From Psittacicella melopsittaci (GTDB lineage: Bacteria; Pseudomonadota; Gammaproteobacteria; Enterobacterales; Psittacicellaceae), in contig NZ_NRJH01000029.1 in NCBI RefSeq assembly GCF_003585925.1, forward strand, positions 1 through 42,882: DNA of 42,882 nt. Direction: 5' to 3'. This document shows, piece by piece, positions 6,651 through 15,765 of this stretch. Below the pieces are notes generated by a model. It searched no databases. It was not told where the DNA came from and saw only the letters and a program-made list of their open reading frames with translations. Every line of letters begins with the position of its first letter. Position 1 is the stretch's first letter. The translations under genes and the position numbers were made by a program.

Positions 6651-7637
6651 ATGCTTAATGATGTAAGAATCTTTGATTACGAAGACATTCAGTTAATTCC
6701 AAACAAATGTATTGTTGAAAGCCGTGCCGAGTGTAATACTACGGTTAAGTTAGGAAAAATGGAGTTTAAAATTCCAGTAGTTCCTGCAAACATGCAAACA
6801 ATCATTGATGAACCTTTAGCTGAAGAATTAGCTCGTCGTGGCTACTTCTATATTATGCATAGATTCACACCTGAAACTCGTGAAAACTTTATTCGTCATA
6901 TGAAAGAGCAAGGTCTGTTTGCTTCGATTTCTATTGGCGTTAAAGCTGAAGAGTTTACTTTTGTAGAATATTTAGCGCAACAAAATTTAGTTCCTGAATA
7001 TATAACAATTGATATAGCTCACGGTCACTCAAATTCAGTAATTAATATGATTAAACATATTAAACAATACTTACCTGAGTCTTTTGTGATTGCTGGTAAC
7101 GTAGGAACTCCTGAAGCCGTACGTGAGTTAGAATTAGCTGGTGCTGATGCTACTAAAGTAGGAATTGGTCCAGGTAAGGTTTGTATTACAAAATTAAAAA
7201 CAGGTTTTGGTACAGGCGGCTGGCAGTTATCTGCTGTACGTTGGTGTGCTAAGGCTGCAACTAAGCCTATTATTGCCGATGGTGGTATTCGTGACCATGG
7301 TGATGTGGCTAAGTCAATTCGCTTTGGTGCAACTTTAGTAATGATCGGTTCATTATTTTCTGGTCATGAACAAAGCCCAGGTGAAACTATCGAAGTCGAT
7401 GGTAAGCTTTATAAAGAATACTTTGGTTCAGCGTCTGAATTCCAAAAAGGTGCGCGTAAAAATGTAGAAGGGAAAAAAATCTTAACTCCATTTAAAGGTG
7501 ATCTTTTTGATACTCTAGAGGAAATGCAACAAGATTTACAAAGTTCTATTTCCTACGCTGGAGGTAAAGACCTTGAAGCTTTACGCAAAGTAGATTATGT
7601 AATTGTGAAAAACTCAATATTTAACGGTGATCGTTAA
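6651..7637 (+). CDS. guaC: GMP reductase, short (Firmicutes-like) form
   Basis: The product has 328 residues in a TIM-barrel of the IMPDH/GMPR family. It converts GMP to IMP with NADPH, releasing ammonia. The catalytic Cys is C178 in [22 protein letters not shown] and [21 protein letters not shown] are the phosphate-binding loops. No CBS domains are present, which separates it from GuaB. The N-terminus ([19 protein letters not shown]) resembles the form common in Firmicutes rather than the 347-residue E. coli type, as far as I recall both. It stands alone between two bidirectional or divergent regions. AGGAT lies about 10 nt before the ATG. Confidence 0.94.
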   Translation: MLNDVRIFDYEDIQLIPNKCIVESRAECNTTVKLGKMEFKIPVVPANMQTIIDEPLAEELARRGYFYIMHRFTPETRENFIRHMKEQGLFASISIGVKAEEFTFVEYLAQQNLVPEYITIDIAHGHSNSVINMIKHIKQYLPESFVIAGNVGTPEAVRELELAGADATKVGIGPGKVCITKLKTGFGTGGWQLSAVRWCAKAATKPIIADGGIRDHGDVAKSIRFGATLVMIGSLFSGHEQSPGETIEVDGKLYKEYFGSASEFQKGARKNVEGKKILTPFKGDLFDTLEEMQQDLQSSISYAGGKDLEALRKVDYVIVKNSIFNGDR

Positions 7638-7640
7638 TTT

Positions 7641-7678
7641 AAAAGCCTGCAGTTTTAAACTGCAGGCTTTTATTGTTT
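7641..7678. terminator. Bidirectional terminator between guaC and prfC
   Basis: The palindrome AAAGCCTGCAGTTT...AAACTGCAGGCTTT is centred on 7656, with T-rich sequence on both sides. The genes are convergent. Confidence 0.88.
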
Positions 7679-9262
7679 TTAGTGTTCACGCGTAGCAAAA
7701 AAGCGTACGTCTGGGTATTTTTCTTGGGTTAAGTTAAGGTTCACCATATTTGGAGCTATATAAGTTAAGTTTTCCGCTCCATCTAAAGCGAGGTTACCTT
7801 CACAACGACGTTTAAATTCTTCGAATTTTTTCGGGTCATCACAGTCTACCCAACGCGCTGTAGCTACGTTAACTGGTTCATAAATAGCTTCTACGTTATA
7901 TTCGTTTTTAAGGCGATTTACTACCACATCAAATTGTAGTACCCCGATAGCCCCTACAATTAAATCATTATTAATTAAAGGGCGGAATACTTGTACTGAG
8001 CCTTCTTCAGATAATTGAATTAAGCCTTTGAGTAATTGCTTCATTTTAAGCGGATCTTTTAAACGAATACGTTTAAAAAGTTCTGGCGCAAAGTTTGGGA
8101 TACCTGTGAATTTTACAGGTTCTTTAAACGTAGAGAAGGCATCACCAATTTGAATAGTACCATGGTTGTGAATACCGATAATATCACCAGCATAAGCTTC
8201 TTCGGCATTAGTACGATCCCCAGCTAAGAAGGTTAAGGCATCATTGATAACAATTTCTTTACCTATACGGTGCTGGTTAACTTTCATGCCACGCGTATAT
8301 TTCCCTGAAACTATACGCATAAAGGCAACACGGTCACGGTGTTTTGGATCCATGTTCGCTTGGATTTTGAAAATAAAGCCAGAGAACTCAGGATTAGTAG
8401 CTTCTACCTGTCCATCAGTAGTTTGACGAGCTTGTGGAGCTGGAGCATAAGCTGTTAAATAATCAAGCATATGGTCAACCCCAAAGTTACCTAGAGCGGT
8501 ACCGAAAAATACTGGGGTTAATTTACCCGCTAAAAATTCTTGCTCATCAAATTCGTTACTTGCCCCTTGCACTAACTCAAGTTCATCTTTGAGTTGTTGG
8601 TGGAAGTCTTCACCTATAGCAGCAATTAATTCTGGATTATCAATTCCGTCATAACGCACCACTTCTTGAATTTTACTTCCTTGCCCCGACTTATACATAA
8701 TTGCATAGTCGCCAGCTAGATTATATACTCCCTTGAAAAACTTACCCGAACCTATAGGCCAAGTAATAGGAGCACATTTAATTTTTAAAATATCTTCAAC
8801 TTCGTCAAGAAGTTCTAATGGATCACGAATATCACGGTCTAACTTATTCATAAAAGTTAGAATTGGTGTATTACGTAAACGCGTAACTTCCATTAGTTTA
8901 ATCGTACGTTCCTCAACCCCTTTAGTAGCGTCAATCACCATTAAAGCTGAGTCTACAGCGGTTAGAGTACGATAGGTATCTTCCGAGAAGTCTTCGTGCC
9001 CTGGAGTATCGAGGAGGTTTACCATACAGTTGTTATAAGGAAACTGCATGGCAGAAGTAGTAACTGAGATCCCACGTTGTTTCTCAATTTCCATCCAGTC
9101 AGATTTAGCCTTAGCTTGATTTCCTTTACCTTTAACTGCCCCTGCAGTTTGGATAACCTGTCCAACAAGAAGAAGTTTTTCGGTAATGGTTGTTTTACCG
9201 GCGTCCGGGTGGGAAATTATCGCAAAGGTACGACGGCTTGCAATTTGCTCAAGTGTTTTCAT
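7679..9262 (-). CDS. prfC: Peptide chain release factor 3 (RF3)
   Basis: The product has 527 residues (E. coli 529). It is a translational GTPase with G1 SHPDAGKTT (17-25), switch [10 protein letters not shown] (85-92) and G4 NKLD (139-142), followed by the RF3-specific domain II and III regions. It drives RF1/RF2 off the ribosome after peptide release. The ATG has no obvious close Shine-Dalgarno. It is preceded by the terminator of the upstream lipoprotein gene, so it should have its own promoter in the short gap. No unusual residues were noticed. Confidence 0.96.
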   Translation of the reverse strand: MKTLEQIASRRTFAIISHPDAGKTTITEKLLLVGQVIQTAGAVKGKGNQAKAKSDWMEIEKQRGISVTTSAMQFPYNNCMVNLLDTPGHEDFSEDTYRTLTAVDSALMVIDATKGVEERTIKLMEVTRLRNTPILTFMNKLDRDIRDPLELLDEVEDILKIKCAPITWPIGSGKFFKGVYNLAGDYAIMYKSGQGSKIQEVVRYDGIDNPELIAAIGEDFHQQLKDELELVQGASNEFDEQEFLAGKLTPVFFGTALGNFGVDHMLDYLTAYAPAPQARQTTDGQVEATNPEFSGFIFKIQANMDPKHRDRVAFMRIVSGKYTRGMKVNQHRIGKEIVINDALTFLAGDRTNAEEAYAGDIIGIHNHGTIQIGDAFSTFKEPVKFTGIPNFAPELFKRIRLKDPLKMKQLLKGLIQLSEEGSVQVFRPLINNDLIVGAIGVLQFDVVVNRLKNEYNVEAIYEPVNVATARWVDCDDPKKFEEFKRRCEGNLALDGAENLTYIAPNMVNLNLTQEKYPDVRFFATREH

Positions 9263-9276
9263 AATAATAAACTAGG

Positions 9277-9305
9277 AAAAAGCTCCTAAACCCAAGTTTA
9301 AGAGC
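9277..9305 (-). terminator. Terminator of the exported-protein operon
   Basis: The stem GCTCTTAAAC/GTTTAGGAGC on the minus strand (9296-9305 with 9282-9291) has one G.U pair and a TTGG loop, followed by TTTTT. It begins directly at the stop codon of the 379-residue lipoprotein gene. Confidence 0.82.
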
Positions 9306-10445
9306 CTATTTTTTGCTAAAGATTAGACCTGAAGTACCTTCGGGGTGTTCAGGTAAAATTAATGGATTTAAATTCGGAATTTCCGAGAGAATGAGTCGAA
9401 CATGAGGCGACTCTAAAGTTTGTTTTACATAATTGGAGTAGGTTTCTACTAGGCGATTGCCACTGCGCACCGAAATACTAATTAAGGCACTATTAACAAC
9501 TTCGCCAGAAAAATATCGCACTAAATTTAATCCCATTACATTTTGTGATTTTTGTTGGGAAATATTAGTCTGGGCGATAGAAACGGCTACTGCATTTATG
9601 GCTTTGGCTGCTTCAGGGTAGTTAGGTAAAGCAGCTAATTGCAAAAAGATATTTACTACTTGGCAAGACTTATCTTGGATTTGTCCTAGATCAGTTAATT
9701 CTTGCGTATAGTAACTATTTAAAGTACCCACGCCTCTTTGCACATAATTTAAGTCAAGTTGGAAGTTACCAACTTGGCATTGGGTATTAAATTGTTGTAA
9801 GTATTCTGGGAAGTTAGCAGTTTCAAAGTTAATACTAACTCGATCTTGCTCCATTAGGCTTTGCCAGTCAAAGGTAGTGTTATTTTGTAAATAACGGTAT
9901 TCAGCCATAATGTAATCAAAGTATAAGTTTAAGGCACGAAAAATTTCTACTCGCCTTTCTGGCGAAGCGTTGAGAAACTTGTCGGCATAAACATTGATCA
10001 TACTTCCCACAAAACGGATTCCGAGTAATGTATAGTTGGAAAGGTACGAAGCTCGACGTAAAGTAAATAAGAACTCATCCTCTCCCGCATGTACTTGAGG
10101 TTGGGTCAGTAAAGGATTGCTCGTATTGTTGATATCATCAAACAGTCCCATTATCGGATCGATAATTATATTGGGTGGAAACACATTTTCGGTGCCATAG
10201 TTTTGATTGGCTACCATGCGGAGCAATGCCTCGATTATAACTTTATTAAAGTTAAAATCACTACTAAAGTATTCGTTATCTTGGTAAAAGCTAGAATCTA
10301 TATGTACACTTGGGTATAAAGGGTGGTTAAAATTTAGATTTGCGGTATACGCATCATCTGTAGCTTGTTGGGTTAAGTTATCACTTTTATCACAAGCTAC
10401 TAAAGCCAAAGCTAAGCACACTACAGAAAAAGCTCTTTTAAACAT
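9306..10445 (-). CDS. Lipoprotein of unknown function (exported trio, member 1)
   Basis: The product has 379 residues from the ATG at 10445; a GTG immediately before it (10448) is a possible alternative. The signal peptide MFKRAFSVVCLALA ends in the lipobox LVAC (15-18) with Asp at +2, which in enterobacteria retains lipoproteins in the inner membrane. I recognise no known domain. Two Cys of the mature part (C223 in QCQVGNF and C261 in KSCQVV), 38 residues apart, align with the Cys pair of the 258-residue exported protein at 11914-12690. The surroundings align as well (YLQQFNTQCQVGNF with YLQDVIRACNAGNF). It lies 22 nt downstream of the 444-residue lipoprotein gene. A TATAAT in that gap and the lack of a ribosome site suggest a possible leaderless secondary transcript. 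Confidence 0.8.
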   Translation of the reverse strand: MFKRAFSVVCLALALVACDKSDNLTQQATDDAYTANLNFNHPLYPSVHIDSSFYQDNEYFSSDFNFNKVIIEALLRMVANQNYGTENVFPPNIIIDPIMGLFDDINNTSNPLLTQPQVHAGEDEFLFTLRRASYLSNYTLLGIRFVGSMINVYADKFLNASPERRVEIFRALNLYFDYIMAEYRYLQNNTTFDWQSLMEQDRVSINFETANFPEYLQQFNTQCQVGNFQLDLNYVQRGVGTLNSYYTQELTDLGQIQDKSCQVVNIFLQLAALPNYPEAAKAINAVAVSIAQTNISQQKSQNVMGLNLVRYFSGEVVNSALISISVRSGNRLVETYSNYVKQTLESPHVRLILSEIPNLNPLILPEHPEGTSGLIFSKK

Positions 10446-10467
10446 CACGATGTATTATACCAAAAAG

Positions 10468-11802
10468 TTACTTAGAGGTTAAGAAGCTATAATCATAGTG
10501 AAATGTTTGCCCATTAACTGGTTTAAGAATTAATGGTTTAGCTTGGGGATTTGCCACTAAGTAAAAATAATTGTTTTGGGCGATAAAATTAACAAGTTTG
10601 TTTACATCTTGAGTGTATTGACTATTTAAGTTTAATTCTCTTGCTCGATTAGGATTGGTAGTCGCTTCTAACCAAGCGTAAAGCTGAGCATCAGTTTGCT
10701 CATTATTGTCAATAAATTCTGGTTCTTTGTTCTTAAGCTGGATAATTTGCCCCATTTTTTGGGCTTGTTGATCTATTGCTTGCCACTCAGGTTGTAAACT
10801 AACTAAATAATAGATCTCGATTAGACTACCCATGCGATTTAAAGCAAATTGATAGTCAAATGGAGAGTTAAGAAATTGGCATTTTGGGCAAATTTGTTGT
10901 AAATGGGCTAAATCAACGCGAGCAAACATAGGATCGCGTGGGTTTATTTCCCAATGCCCTTGTTGGGTCCAAGTATAAAGAGCGGCTAAATAGTTAGTAA
11001 AAGTAACGTTATCGTTATCTATGTTAAAGCCATTTTGCTTAAGTAAAGCAAGTTGTTCTGGGTTATTTTGGTTGTAAATTTTTACCGCATAAAACTCAGC
11101 TGCCATTTGGAGCATGATTTTGAGCAACTCTTGATTTATCCGGAGTTGTTCACTAGAACCTGTATTGGCAAAGTCAAAGTTTACAATTTTATTTACAAGA
11201 TTATTGGACTCACGGAACAATAAGGCTACAGGGTATTCATAATAGTTTACCGATAATCCTGAAAAGTTAAAATTAGTTAATTCTTGTTGTGGTAGTCGAT
11301 AGCCATAGTATTGATAAAAAAGCTTAGCACTTTCTTGGCGTTCGTTTTCAATTTGTTCGCTCAAACGCGGGTCACTAGAATATTCATAATAAAATGAATC
11401 ACTAGCATTAGCAAAGTCAGTAGCTAAAGCTAAAAATACAGGCTTGTATAAATCAAACTTAGGATTAAAAAAAGGATTAGGTTGGGTAAATCTAATTCTT
11501 GGTAAAACTTGGTCGAGGTTTTCTCTATCTACTTTAACGAGAACCCCTGAATCTACATAAGTTGCAGTATAACTATTGATATAGGCAATTGGATCAAAAT
11601 CTTCTAAAGCTTGCGTATATTGACATTGTTGGGCTTGAGCATTAGAAGGATTATTACAAAAATCTGAACTTAGTTGGTCTGCATCTAAGGCATCAGTTGA
11701 ACTATGTTCAATTGCCACATTAGTTTCTTTAACTTGATTGCGATCACAAGAACTTAAGGCTAAAAGCCCTAAAGCTAATGCAAAATAGGGGATTATTTTC
11801 AT
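10468..11802 (-). CDS. Lipoprotein of unknown function (exported trio, member 2)
   Basis: The product has 444 residues. The signal peptide has lipobox LSSC (16-19), Asp at +2. The mature protein is rich in Asn, Gln and aromatic residues. Residues 226-275 (LLKIMLQMAAEFYAVKIY, then NNPEQ, then VTFTNYL) align with residues 80-119 of the 258-residue secreted neighbour (FADVYVTFAVITKYY, then DNPEQ, then VTLKDYL). A later stretch, GSLIEIYYLVSLQPEW (325-340), aligns with the segment around LAKQYLNLYNLPEF there. It has C305-P-K-C308 and an early C49/C60 pair instead of the two Cys shared by the other members. It is the first gene of a two-gene operon. The function is unknown. Confidence 0.8.
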   Translation of the reverse strand: MKIIPYFALALGLLALSSCDRNQVKETNVAIEHSSTDALDADQLSSDFCNNPSNAQAQQCQYTQALEDFDPIAYINSYTATYVDSGVLVKVDRENLDQVLPRIRFTQPNPFFNPKFDLYKPVFLALATDFANASDSFYYEYSSDPRLSEQIENERQESAKLFYQYYGYRLPQQELTNFNFSGLSVNYYEYPVALLFRESNNLVNKIVNFDFANTGSSEQLRINQELLKIMLQMAAEFYAVKIYNQNNPEQLALLKQNGFNIDNDNVTFTNYLAALYTWTQQGHWEINPRDPMFARVDLAHLQQICPKCQFLNSPFDYQFALNRMGSLIEIYYLVSLQPEWQAIDQQAQKMGQIIQLKNKEPEFIDNNEQTDAQLYAWLEATTNPNRARELNLNSQYTQDVNKLVNFIAQNNYFYLVANPQAKPLILKPVNGQTFHYDYSFLTSK

Positions 11803-11871
11803 GTCTTATCTTGTCAAGAAAAATAGCGAAAAGGTTGAGATAAAAGCTCTCTTTATTTTACCACTTTAAAA

Positions 11872-11905
11872 AGAAAAATACCCGTAAATTATTTAATTTA
11901 CGGGT
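11872..11905 (-). terminator. Terminator of the 258-residue exported protein gene
   Basis: A perfect stem ACCCGTAAATT/AATTTACGGGT (11880-11890 with 11895-11905) has a 4-nt loop and is followed by ATTTTTCTTTTT on the minus strand. Confidence 0.9.
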
Positions 11906-11913
11906 TGCTTTAT

Positions 11914-12690
11914 TTATCTTGCGTTTAAGGCATTATAGAATGCACGGTTTTCGTAAACATACTCATCAAAGTTTTTCAGAATACGGTAACCACGTGGATT
12001 ATCATATTGGAATCTTTGACGGGCAATATCTTCGATAGTGCCATCAGTAATTGATTTATAGCTTAATGGGAAGCCATAGTTAGCCCCTTGAGTTTTGTAA
12101 GCTTGATATACATACTCACTATACTCTTGGTATAGTTTTAAGTAGCTTTGGAACTCAGGTAGGTTGTAAAGATTTAAATATTGTTTTGCAAGAGTACATA
12201 AGTTTCTGAAGTCACGTTGGTAAGTGTAAACTTGACGGTTTTCTTTACCAGTTAGTGGCGAACCTAAATCCTTGCTTACTTGTTCAGGAGTTACAGCAAA
12301 GTTACCTGCATTACATGCACGGATTACATCTTGGAGGTAATCTTTTAAAGTAACTTGCGTTGGATCAAAGTTTAAGTTTCTTGCTTGCTCAGGGTTATCA
12401 ATGTAGTATTTAGTAATAACCGCAAAAGTTACATATACATCTGCAAATGCTTCAGCCTTGTCATCAACTTGGTGGAAGTCATCGTCATCTTCAGCTAGGT
12501 CATACATAGCTAAACCTACTTGGTTATATAAACCTACACCTGGTAAGCTTAGACGATAGTCTTGACCAATAAGATGGTTAGATACAGCTTGGTGAGCAGT
12601 ATAGTTACCCACAAAATTAGCTGCTAATGCTGGAGCACTAAGTGATACAGTCAAACCTAACATAGCCGTTAGTTTTGTTAATCTATTCAT
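11914..12690 (-). CDS. Periplasmic or secreted protein of unknown function (exported trio, member 3)
   Basis: The product has 258 residues. A classical signal peptide ends ALA|AN at about residue 23. The mature region is predicted helical, with an acidic loop (EDDDDFHQVDD, 67-77). C126 (RACNAGNF) and C165 (RNLCTLAKQY) are 39 residues apart and could form a disulphide; the 379-residue lipoprotein has the equivalent pair 38 apart. Unlike its two neighbours it has no lipobox and would be soluble. AGGAAA precedes the ATG. It has its own terminator, so it is transcribed separately from the two lipoprotein genes. No recognised domain. Confidence 0.82.
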   Translation of the reverse strand: MNRLTKLTAMLGLTVSLSAPALAANFVGNYTAHQAVSNHLIGQDYRLSLPGVGLYNQVGLAMYDLAEDDDDFHQVDDKAEAFADVYVTFAVITKYYIDNPEQARNLNFDPTQVTLKDYLQDVIRACNAGNFAVTPEQVSKDLGSPLTGKENRQVYTYQRDFRNLCTLAKQYLNLYNLPEFQSYLKLYQEYSEYVYQAYKTQGANYGFPLSYKSITDGTIEDIARQRFQYDNPRGYRILKNFDEYVYENRAFYNALNAR

Positions 12691-12764
12691 TGTTTTTTCC
12701 TGAAATATAATTAAAATAATTAGAATTTAGTAACAATTATATTTATTTTTTTCTTATTTGTAAA

Positions 12765-12800
12765 GCAAAAAAAGGCCTAGGGAAAAATCCCTAGGTCTTT
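12765..12800 (-). terminator. Terminator of ftsH
   Basis: The 13-bp stem AAAGACCTAGGGA/TCCCTAGGCCTTT on the minus strand (12788-12800 with 12771-12783, one G.U) is followed by TTTT. It starts 4 nt after the stop codon. Confidence 0.92.
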
Positions 12801-12804
12801 AAAA

Positions 12805-14664
12805 TTAAGCGTTATCTTCTTTTAAATGCTCAAAGTTACGATCATCAGTATCATCATCCCAGTCACGTGGTTTACCTGCTGGTTGACGATTCATAATACG
12901 TTCAACTTGCCATTTATCGATAGTTTCGTATTCCATTAAAGCATCTTTCATAGCTTCAAGGATATCACGGTTTTGTTGTAATACTAAACGTGATTTATCA
13001 TAGTTACGTTTAATAATTTCTAATACCGCTTTATCAATACGTTCTGCGAAAGCATCTGAAGCTTGTGGACGACCATATGGATCATTTTGATCTGGTGCAT
13101 AGTTAATTGGACCTAGATCATCATCAAAACCATAAGTAGTAACCATTGCACGTGCCATGCGGCTAGCGTATTGAATATCAGAAGATGCACCTGTAGATAC
13201 ATAATCTTTACCAAAGATAATTTCTTCAGCTAAACGACCACCATAAGTCATTTGTAGTTTAGCTTCATAAATTGAATAGCTTTGGTACACTTGGTCTTCA
13301 GCTGGTAAGAAGTGAGTTACCCCTAAAGCACGACCACGTGGAATAATTGTTACCTTGTGTACAGGGTCGTTACCTTCTACTAAGTAACCAACAATTGCGT
13401 GTCCTGCTTCATGGTAAGCAGTACGTAATTTGTCGATTTCTTTCATAGTTAATGAAGGACGTTCTGTACCTAAAGTGATCTTATCTTGTGCTAACTCAAA
13501 GTATTTCATAGTAATTTCTTTACTACCATAACGAGCAGACATTAAAGCAGCTTCGTTAACTAGGTTAGCTAATTCAGCACCAGAGAAACCTGGAGTACCG
13601 CGTGCAACTGTTTTTAAGTTAACATCGCGAGCTAAACGCACACGTTTTGCGTGTACTTGAAGAATTTGTAAACGACCTTTAAGATCTGGAAGATCTAAAG
13701 TAACTTGACGGTCAAAACGACCTGGACGAATTAACGCGTTATCTAATACATCAGCACGGTTAGTTGCTGCAATTACAATAATGTTTGTTTTATCATCAAA
13801 ACCGTCCATCTCAACTAGTAATTGGTTTAGGGTTTGTTCACGTTCATCGTGACCACCACCAAAACCAGCACCACGTTTACGACCTACAGCATCGATTTCA
13901 TCGATAAAGATAATTGCTTTACCGAATTTTTTTGCCTGAGCAAAGATAGCTCTCACACGTTGAGCACCTACCCCAGCAAACATTTCTACGAAATCAGAAC
14001 CTGAAATTGTAATAAATGGTACACCCGCTTCACCCGCTACAGCACGAGCAAGTAAAGTTTTACCTGTACCAGGAGGACCTACCATTAGGACACCTTTAGG
14101 AATATGAGCACCAACGTCAGTATATTTATGAGGCTCACGTAAGAAGTCTACAATTTCTGCTACTTCACGTTTAGCTTCTTCACAACCTGCTACATCAGTT
14201 AAACGTGTTTTAATATCCTTAGCTTCATAGATACGACCTACTTGCTTGTCGCTACCCATGGCACTAGCCATACCACCAGTCATACGACGCATTGCCCAGA
14301 GGTATAAACCTAAGAATAAAAGTAGAGGGATCATATTAATAAGGATCTCTACTAGAGCACTTGGACGTTCTGGTAGTTTACCGATTACGGTAATGTTTTT
14401 ACTAATAAGTTGGTCTAATAACTTATCATCACGCATAGGTAAGATAGTATTGTAAGTAGTACCATCTTTTAATGAAACTTGAATTTGTCCTGTTTGCGTA
14501 ATTTGTACTTGACCTACTCTATTTTGGTCAATTTGTTGAACGAAAGTAGAATATGGTTGGGTATTTCTTTCGCTATTACTATCAGAGAAGAAACTAAATA
14601 AGCTAATAGTAGCAAGAAAAACCAATAAAACTAGAAAAGCGTTCTTTTTAAGAAAGGGTTTCAC
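12805..14664 (-). CDS. ftsH: ATP-dependent zinc metalloprotease FtsH
   Basis: The product has 619 residues (E. coli 644). It has TM1 (about 8-26), a periplasmic domain (27-103) and TM2 (104-124). The AAA+ domain follows, with Walker A GPPGTGKT (196-203), Walker B IIFIDEID (251-258) and the second region of homology [20 protein letters not shown]. The metalloprotease site is HEAGH (418-422). It is a membrane-anchored hexamer degrading LpxC, sigma-32 and misfolded membrane proteins; lapB elsewhere in this window encodes its LpxC adaptor. The pore loop, normally FVG in MFVGVGASRVR, reads [11 protein letters not shown] here. The start codon is GTG at 14664 with a good AGGAG. A perfect AU-rich hairpin sits just upstream of that ribosome site. 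rlmE, which precedes ftsH in E. coli, is absent. Confidence 0.97.
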   Translation of the reverse strand: MKPFLKKNAFLVLLVFLATISLFSFFSDSNSERNTQPYSTFVQQIDQNRVGQVQITQTGQIQVSLKDGTTYNTILPMRDDKLLDQLISKNITVIGKLPERPSALVEILINMIPLLLFLGLYLWAMRRMTGGMASAMGSDKQVGRIYEAKDIKTRLTDVAGCEEAKREVAEIVDFLREPHKYTDVGAHIPKGVLMVGPPGTGKTLLARAVAGEAGVPFITISGSDFVEMFAGVGAQRVRAIFAQAKKFGKAIIFIDEIDAVGRKRGAGFGGGHDEREQTLNQLLVEMDGFDDKTNIIVIAATNRADVLDNALIRPGRFDRQVTLDLPDLKGRLQILQVHAKRVRLARDVNLKTVARGTPGFSGAELANLVNEAALMSARYGSKEITMKYFELAQDKITLGTERPSLTMKEIDKLRTAYHEAGHAIVGYLVEGNDPVHKVTIIPRGRALGVTHFLPAEDQVYQSYSIYEAKLQMTYGGRLAEEIIFGKDYVSTGASSDIQYASRMARAMVTTYGFDDDLGPINYAPDQNDPYGRPQASDAFAERIDKAVLEIIKRNYDKSRLVLQQNRDILEAMKDALMEYETIDKWQVERIMNRQPAGKPRDWDDDTDDRNFEHLKEDNA

Positions 14665-14677
14665 TTATACTCCTGTG

Positions 14678-14704
14678 ACTTAATTTTGCTAAACAAAATT
14701 AAGT
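14678..14704 (-). promoter_or_regulatory. Hairpin in the ftsH 5' leader
   Basis: A perfect 11-bp inverted repeat, ACTTAATTTTG with CAAAATTAAGT (14678-14688 with 14694-14704), has a 5-nt loop. It ends 3 nt before the AGGAG of ftsH (14670-14674). It has no T tract after it and does not itself contain the ribosome site. Confidence 0.6.
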
Positions 14705-15100
14705 AGTCAAATTTTTTTCTAAATAGTTTTATGTTGAGATTTTGTGTTTCTTAAGTACTGACTAAATAAATTAGTTAGTAATAAACTAATGTTTATTTTA
14801 TCATTAATCTACCTTTAAGAATCAAGAAAAAAGCCAGAAATTTTTTCTTAAAACCCGCGATATAGATATTTAGAAAAATATTATTGTTGATGATTATTTT
14901 TTTACTATTATATGATATATTTTTTTTTAAAATTTTCAAGATGTTTTTTCTCAGGAAAGAGAGTAAAATTAAGGCATAAGTTGAGCAAGATAAATGTTAA
15001 TTTAAGTCTAGAAAAGATGGAATCTAGCTGGTTAAGGGATTAATTAAGAAAAAATTTAGCTTAAAAAACTTAGAGCTAGGTCATTTCTTGGTAAAAACAA
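14705..15100. other. AT-rich non-coding region between ftsH and the tRNA genes
   Basis: No convincing gene is seen. The region is A/T-rich with several T and A runs and must hold the ftsH promoter on the minus strand. I could not pick one -35/-10 pair over others. Confidence 0.5.
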
Positions 15101-15129
15101 TTGCAATGAAGATAAAATTATACTATAAT
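15101..15129 (+). promoter_or_regulatory. Promoter of the tRNA-Arg pair
   Basis: TTGCAA (15101-15106) and TATAAT (15124-15129) are separated by exactly 17 bp. The predicted start at about 15136 is 14 nt before the first tRNA. Confidence 0.8.
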
Positions 15130-15149
15130 ACCTTCTGGATTGATTGAAA

Positions 15150-15226
15150 GCACCCATAGCTCAGCTGGATAGAGCATTCGCCTTCTAAGCGAACGGTCAC
15201 AGGTTCGAATCCTGTTGGGTGCGCCA
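15150..15226 (+). tRNA. tRNA-Arg (anticodon UCU)
   Basis: This 77-nt tRNA has an encoded CCA. The acceptor stem GCACCCA pairs with TGGGTGC. The D-arm is TAGCTCAGCTGGATAGAGC, the anticodon stem-loop is TCGCCTTCTAAGCGA with TCT in the loop, and the T-loop is TTCGAAT. It reads AGA/AGG codons and resembles E. coli argU. Confidence 0.95.
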
Positions 15227-15264
15227 TTTTTTTTGCGCACAACCCTTTTAGTTTCAGATTTTAT

Positions 15265-15341
15265 GCGCCTGTAGCTCAGATGGATAGAGCAATTGCTTCC
15301 GGTGCAATGGGTCGTGGGTTCGAATCCTATCAGGTGCGCCA
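15265..15341 (+). tRNA. tRNA-Arg (anticodon CCG)
   Basis: This 77-nt tRNA has an encoded CCA. The acceptor stem GCGCCTG pairs with CAGGTGC (one G.U). The anticodon stem ATTGC/GCAAT holds loop TTCCGGT, giving CCG. It reads CGG. The T-stem contains G.U pairs but the TTCGAAT loop is intact. It is 38 nt after the first tRNA and is probably co-transcribed. Confidence 0.93.
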
Positions 15342-15365
15342 AATTTATACAAGATTTTATAAAAC

Positions 15366-15394
15366 AAGTTCTCCTACTAGGGGAACTTTTTTTA
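15366..15394 (+). terminator. Terminator of the tRNA-Arg pair
   Basis: The stem AAGTTCTCC/GGGGAACTT (15366-15374 with 15380-15388, one G.U) is followed by TTTTT. Confidence 0.88.
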
Positions 15395-15399
15395 TGGGT

Positions 15400-15605
15400 T
15401 TATTTTTTTACCTCTTTATTTAACTCTCCCCTTACTTTCTCTTTATTCCTTATTTCTTTTTTTATTTCCTTTCTTCTTTCTTTCTCTCTCCTTTTTTCCT
15501 CCTATCTTTCTCCTTTTTTCCTCCTCTCTCTTTTTTTACTTCCTATCTCTTTTGTATCCTTCTTTTTTTTATTCTTTTTTCTCTAGCTTTGGCTTTTTCA
15601 CTTTA
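15400..15605 (+). repeat. Long polypyrimidine tract (plus strand C/T, minus strand A/G)
   Basis: About 200 bp are almost exclusively C and T on the plus strand, with imperfect repeats of the CTCCTTTTTTCCTCCT type around 15488-15530. An open frame across it (15293-15586) would encode a Phe/Leu/Ser-only hydrophobic peptide running out of a tRNA and is rejected as a gene. Confidence 0.8.
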
Positions 15606-15670
15606 TATTCTTTTTCTATAGCTTTAGCTTAATTAGTTGTTTTTATTTTATTTTTTATCATCTTACCCCT

Positions 15671-15698
15671 TTGCATTTTCTTTTTATTTTTATATAAT
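15671..15698 (+). promoter_or_regulatory. Promoter of the first secreted mini-protein
   Basis: TTGCAT (15671-15676) and TATAAT (15693-15698) are 16 bp apart. The leader would be about 60 nt. Confidence 0.65.
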
Positions 15699-15765
15699 AA
15701 GGGCATTAGGGACAGGTAAGAAATTACATTGTCTGTATTTTCTCAACTTAGATTTGTATTTTTTT

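Noticed and set aside
9306..10445. Assignment of the lipoprotein to the DUF3829/YiiG family
   Set aside because: Size and lipoprotein nature are similar, but the conserved blocks of YiiG that I recall are not seen.
15118..15342. Minus-strand open frame across both tRNA genes
   Set aside because: It is the complement of two well-formed tRNAs.
15293..15586. Hydrophobic 97-residue open frame on the plus strand
   Set aside because: It begins inside a tRNA and consists of Phe/Leu/Ser codons produced by the polypyrimidine tract.
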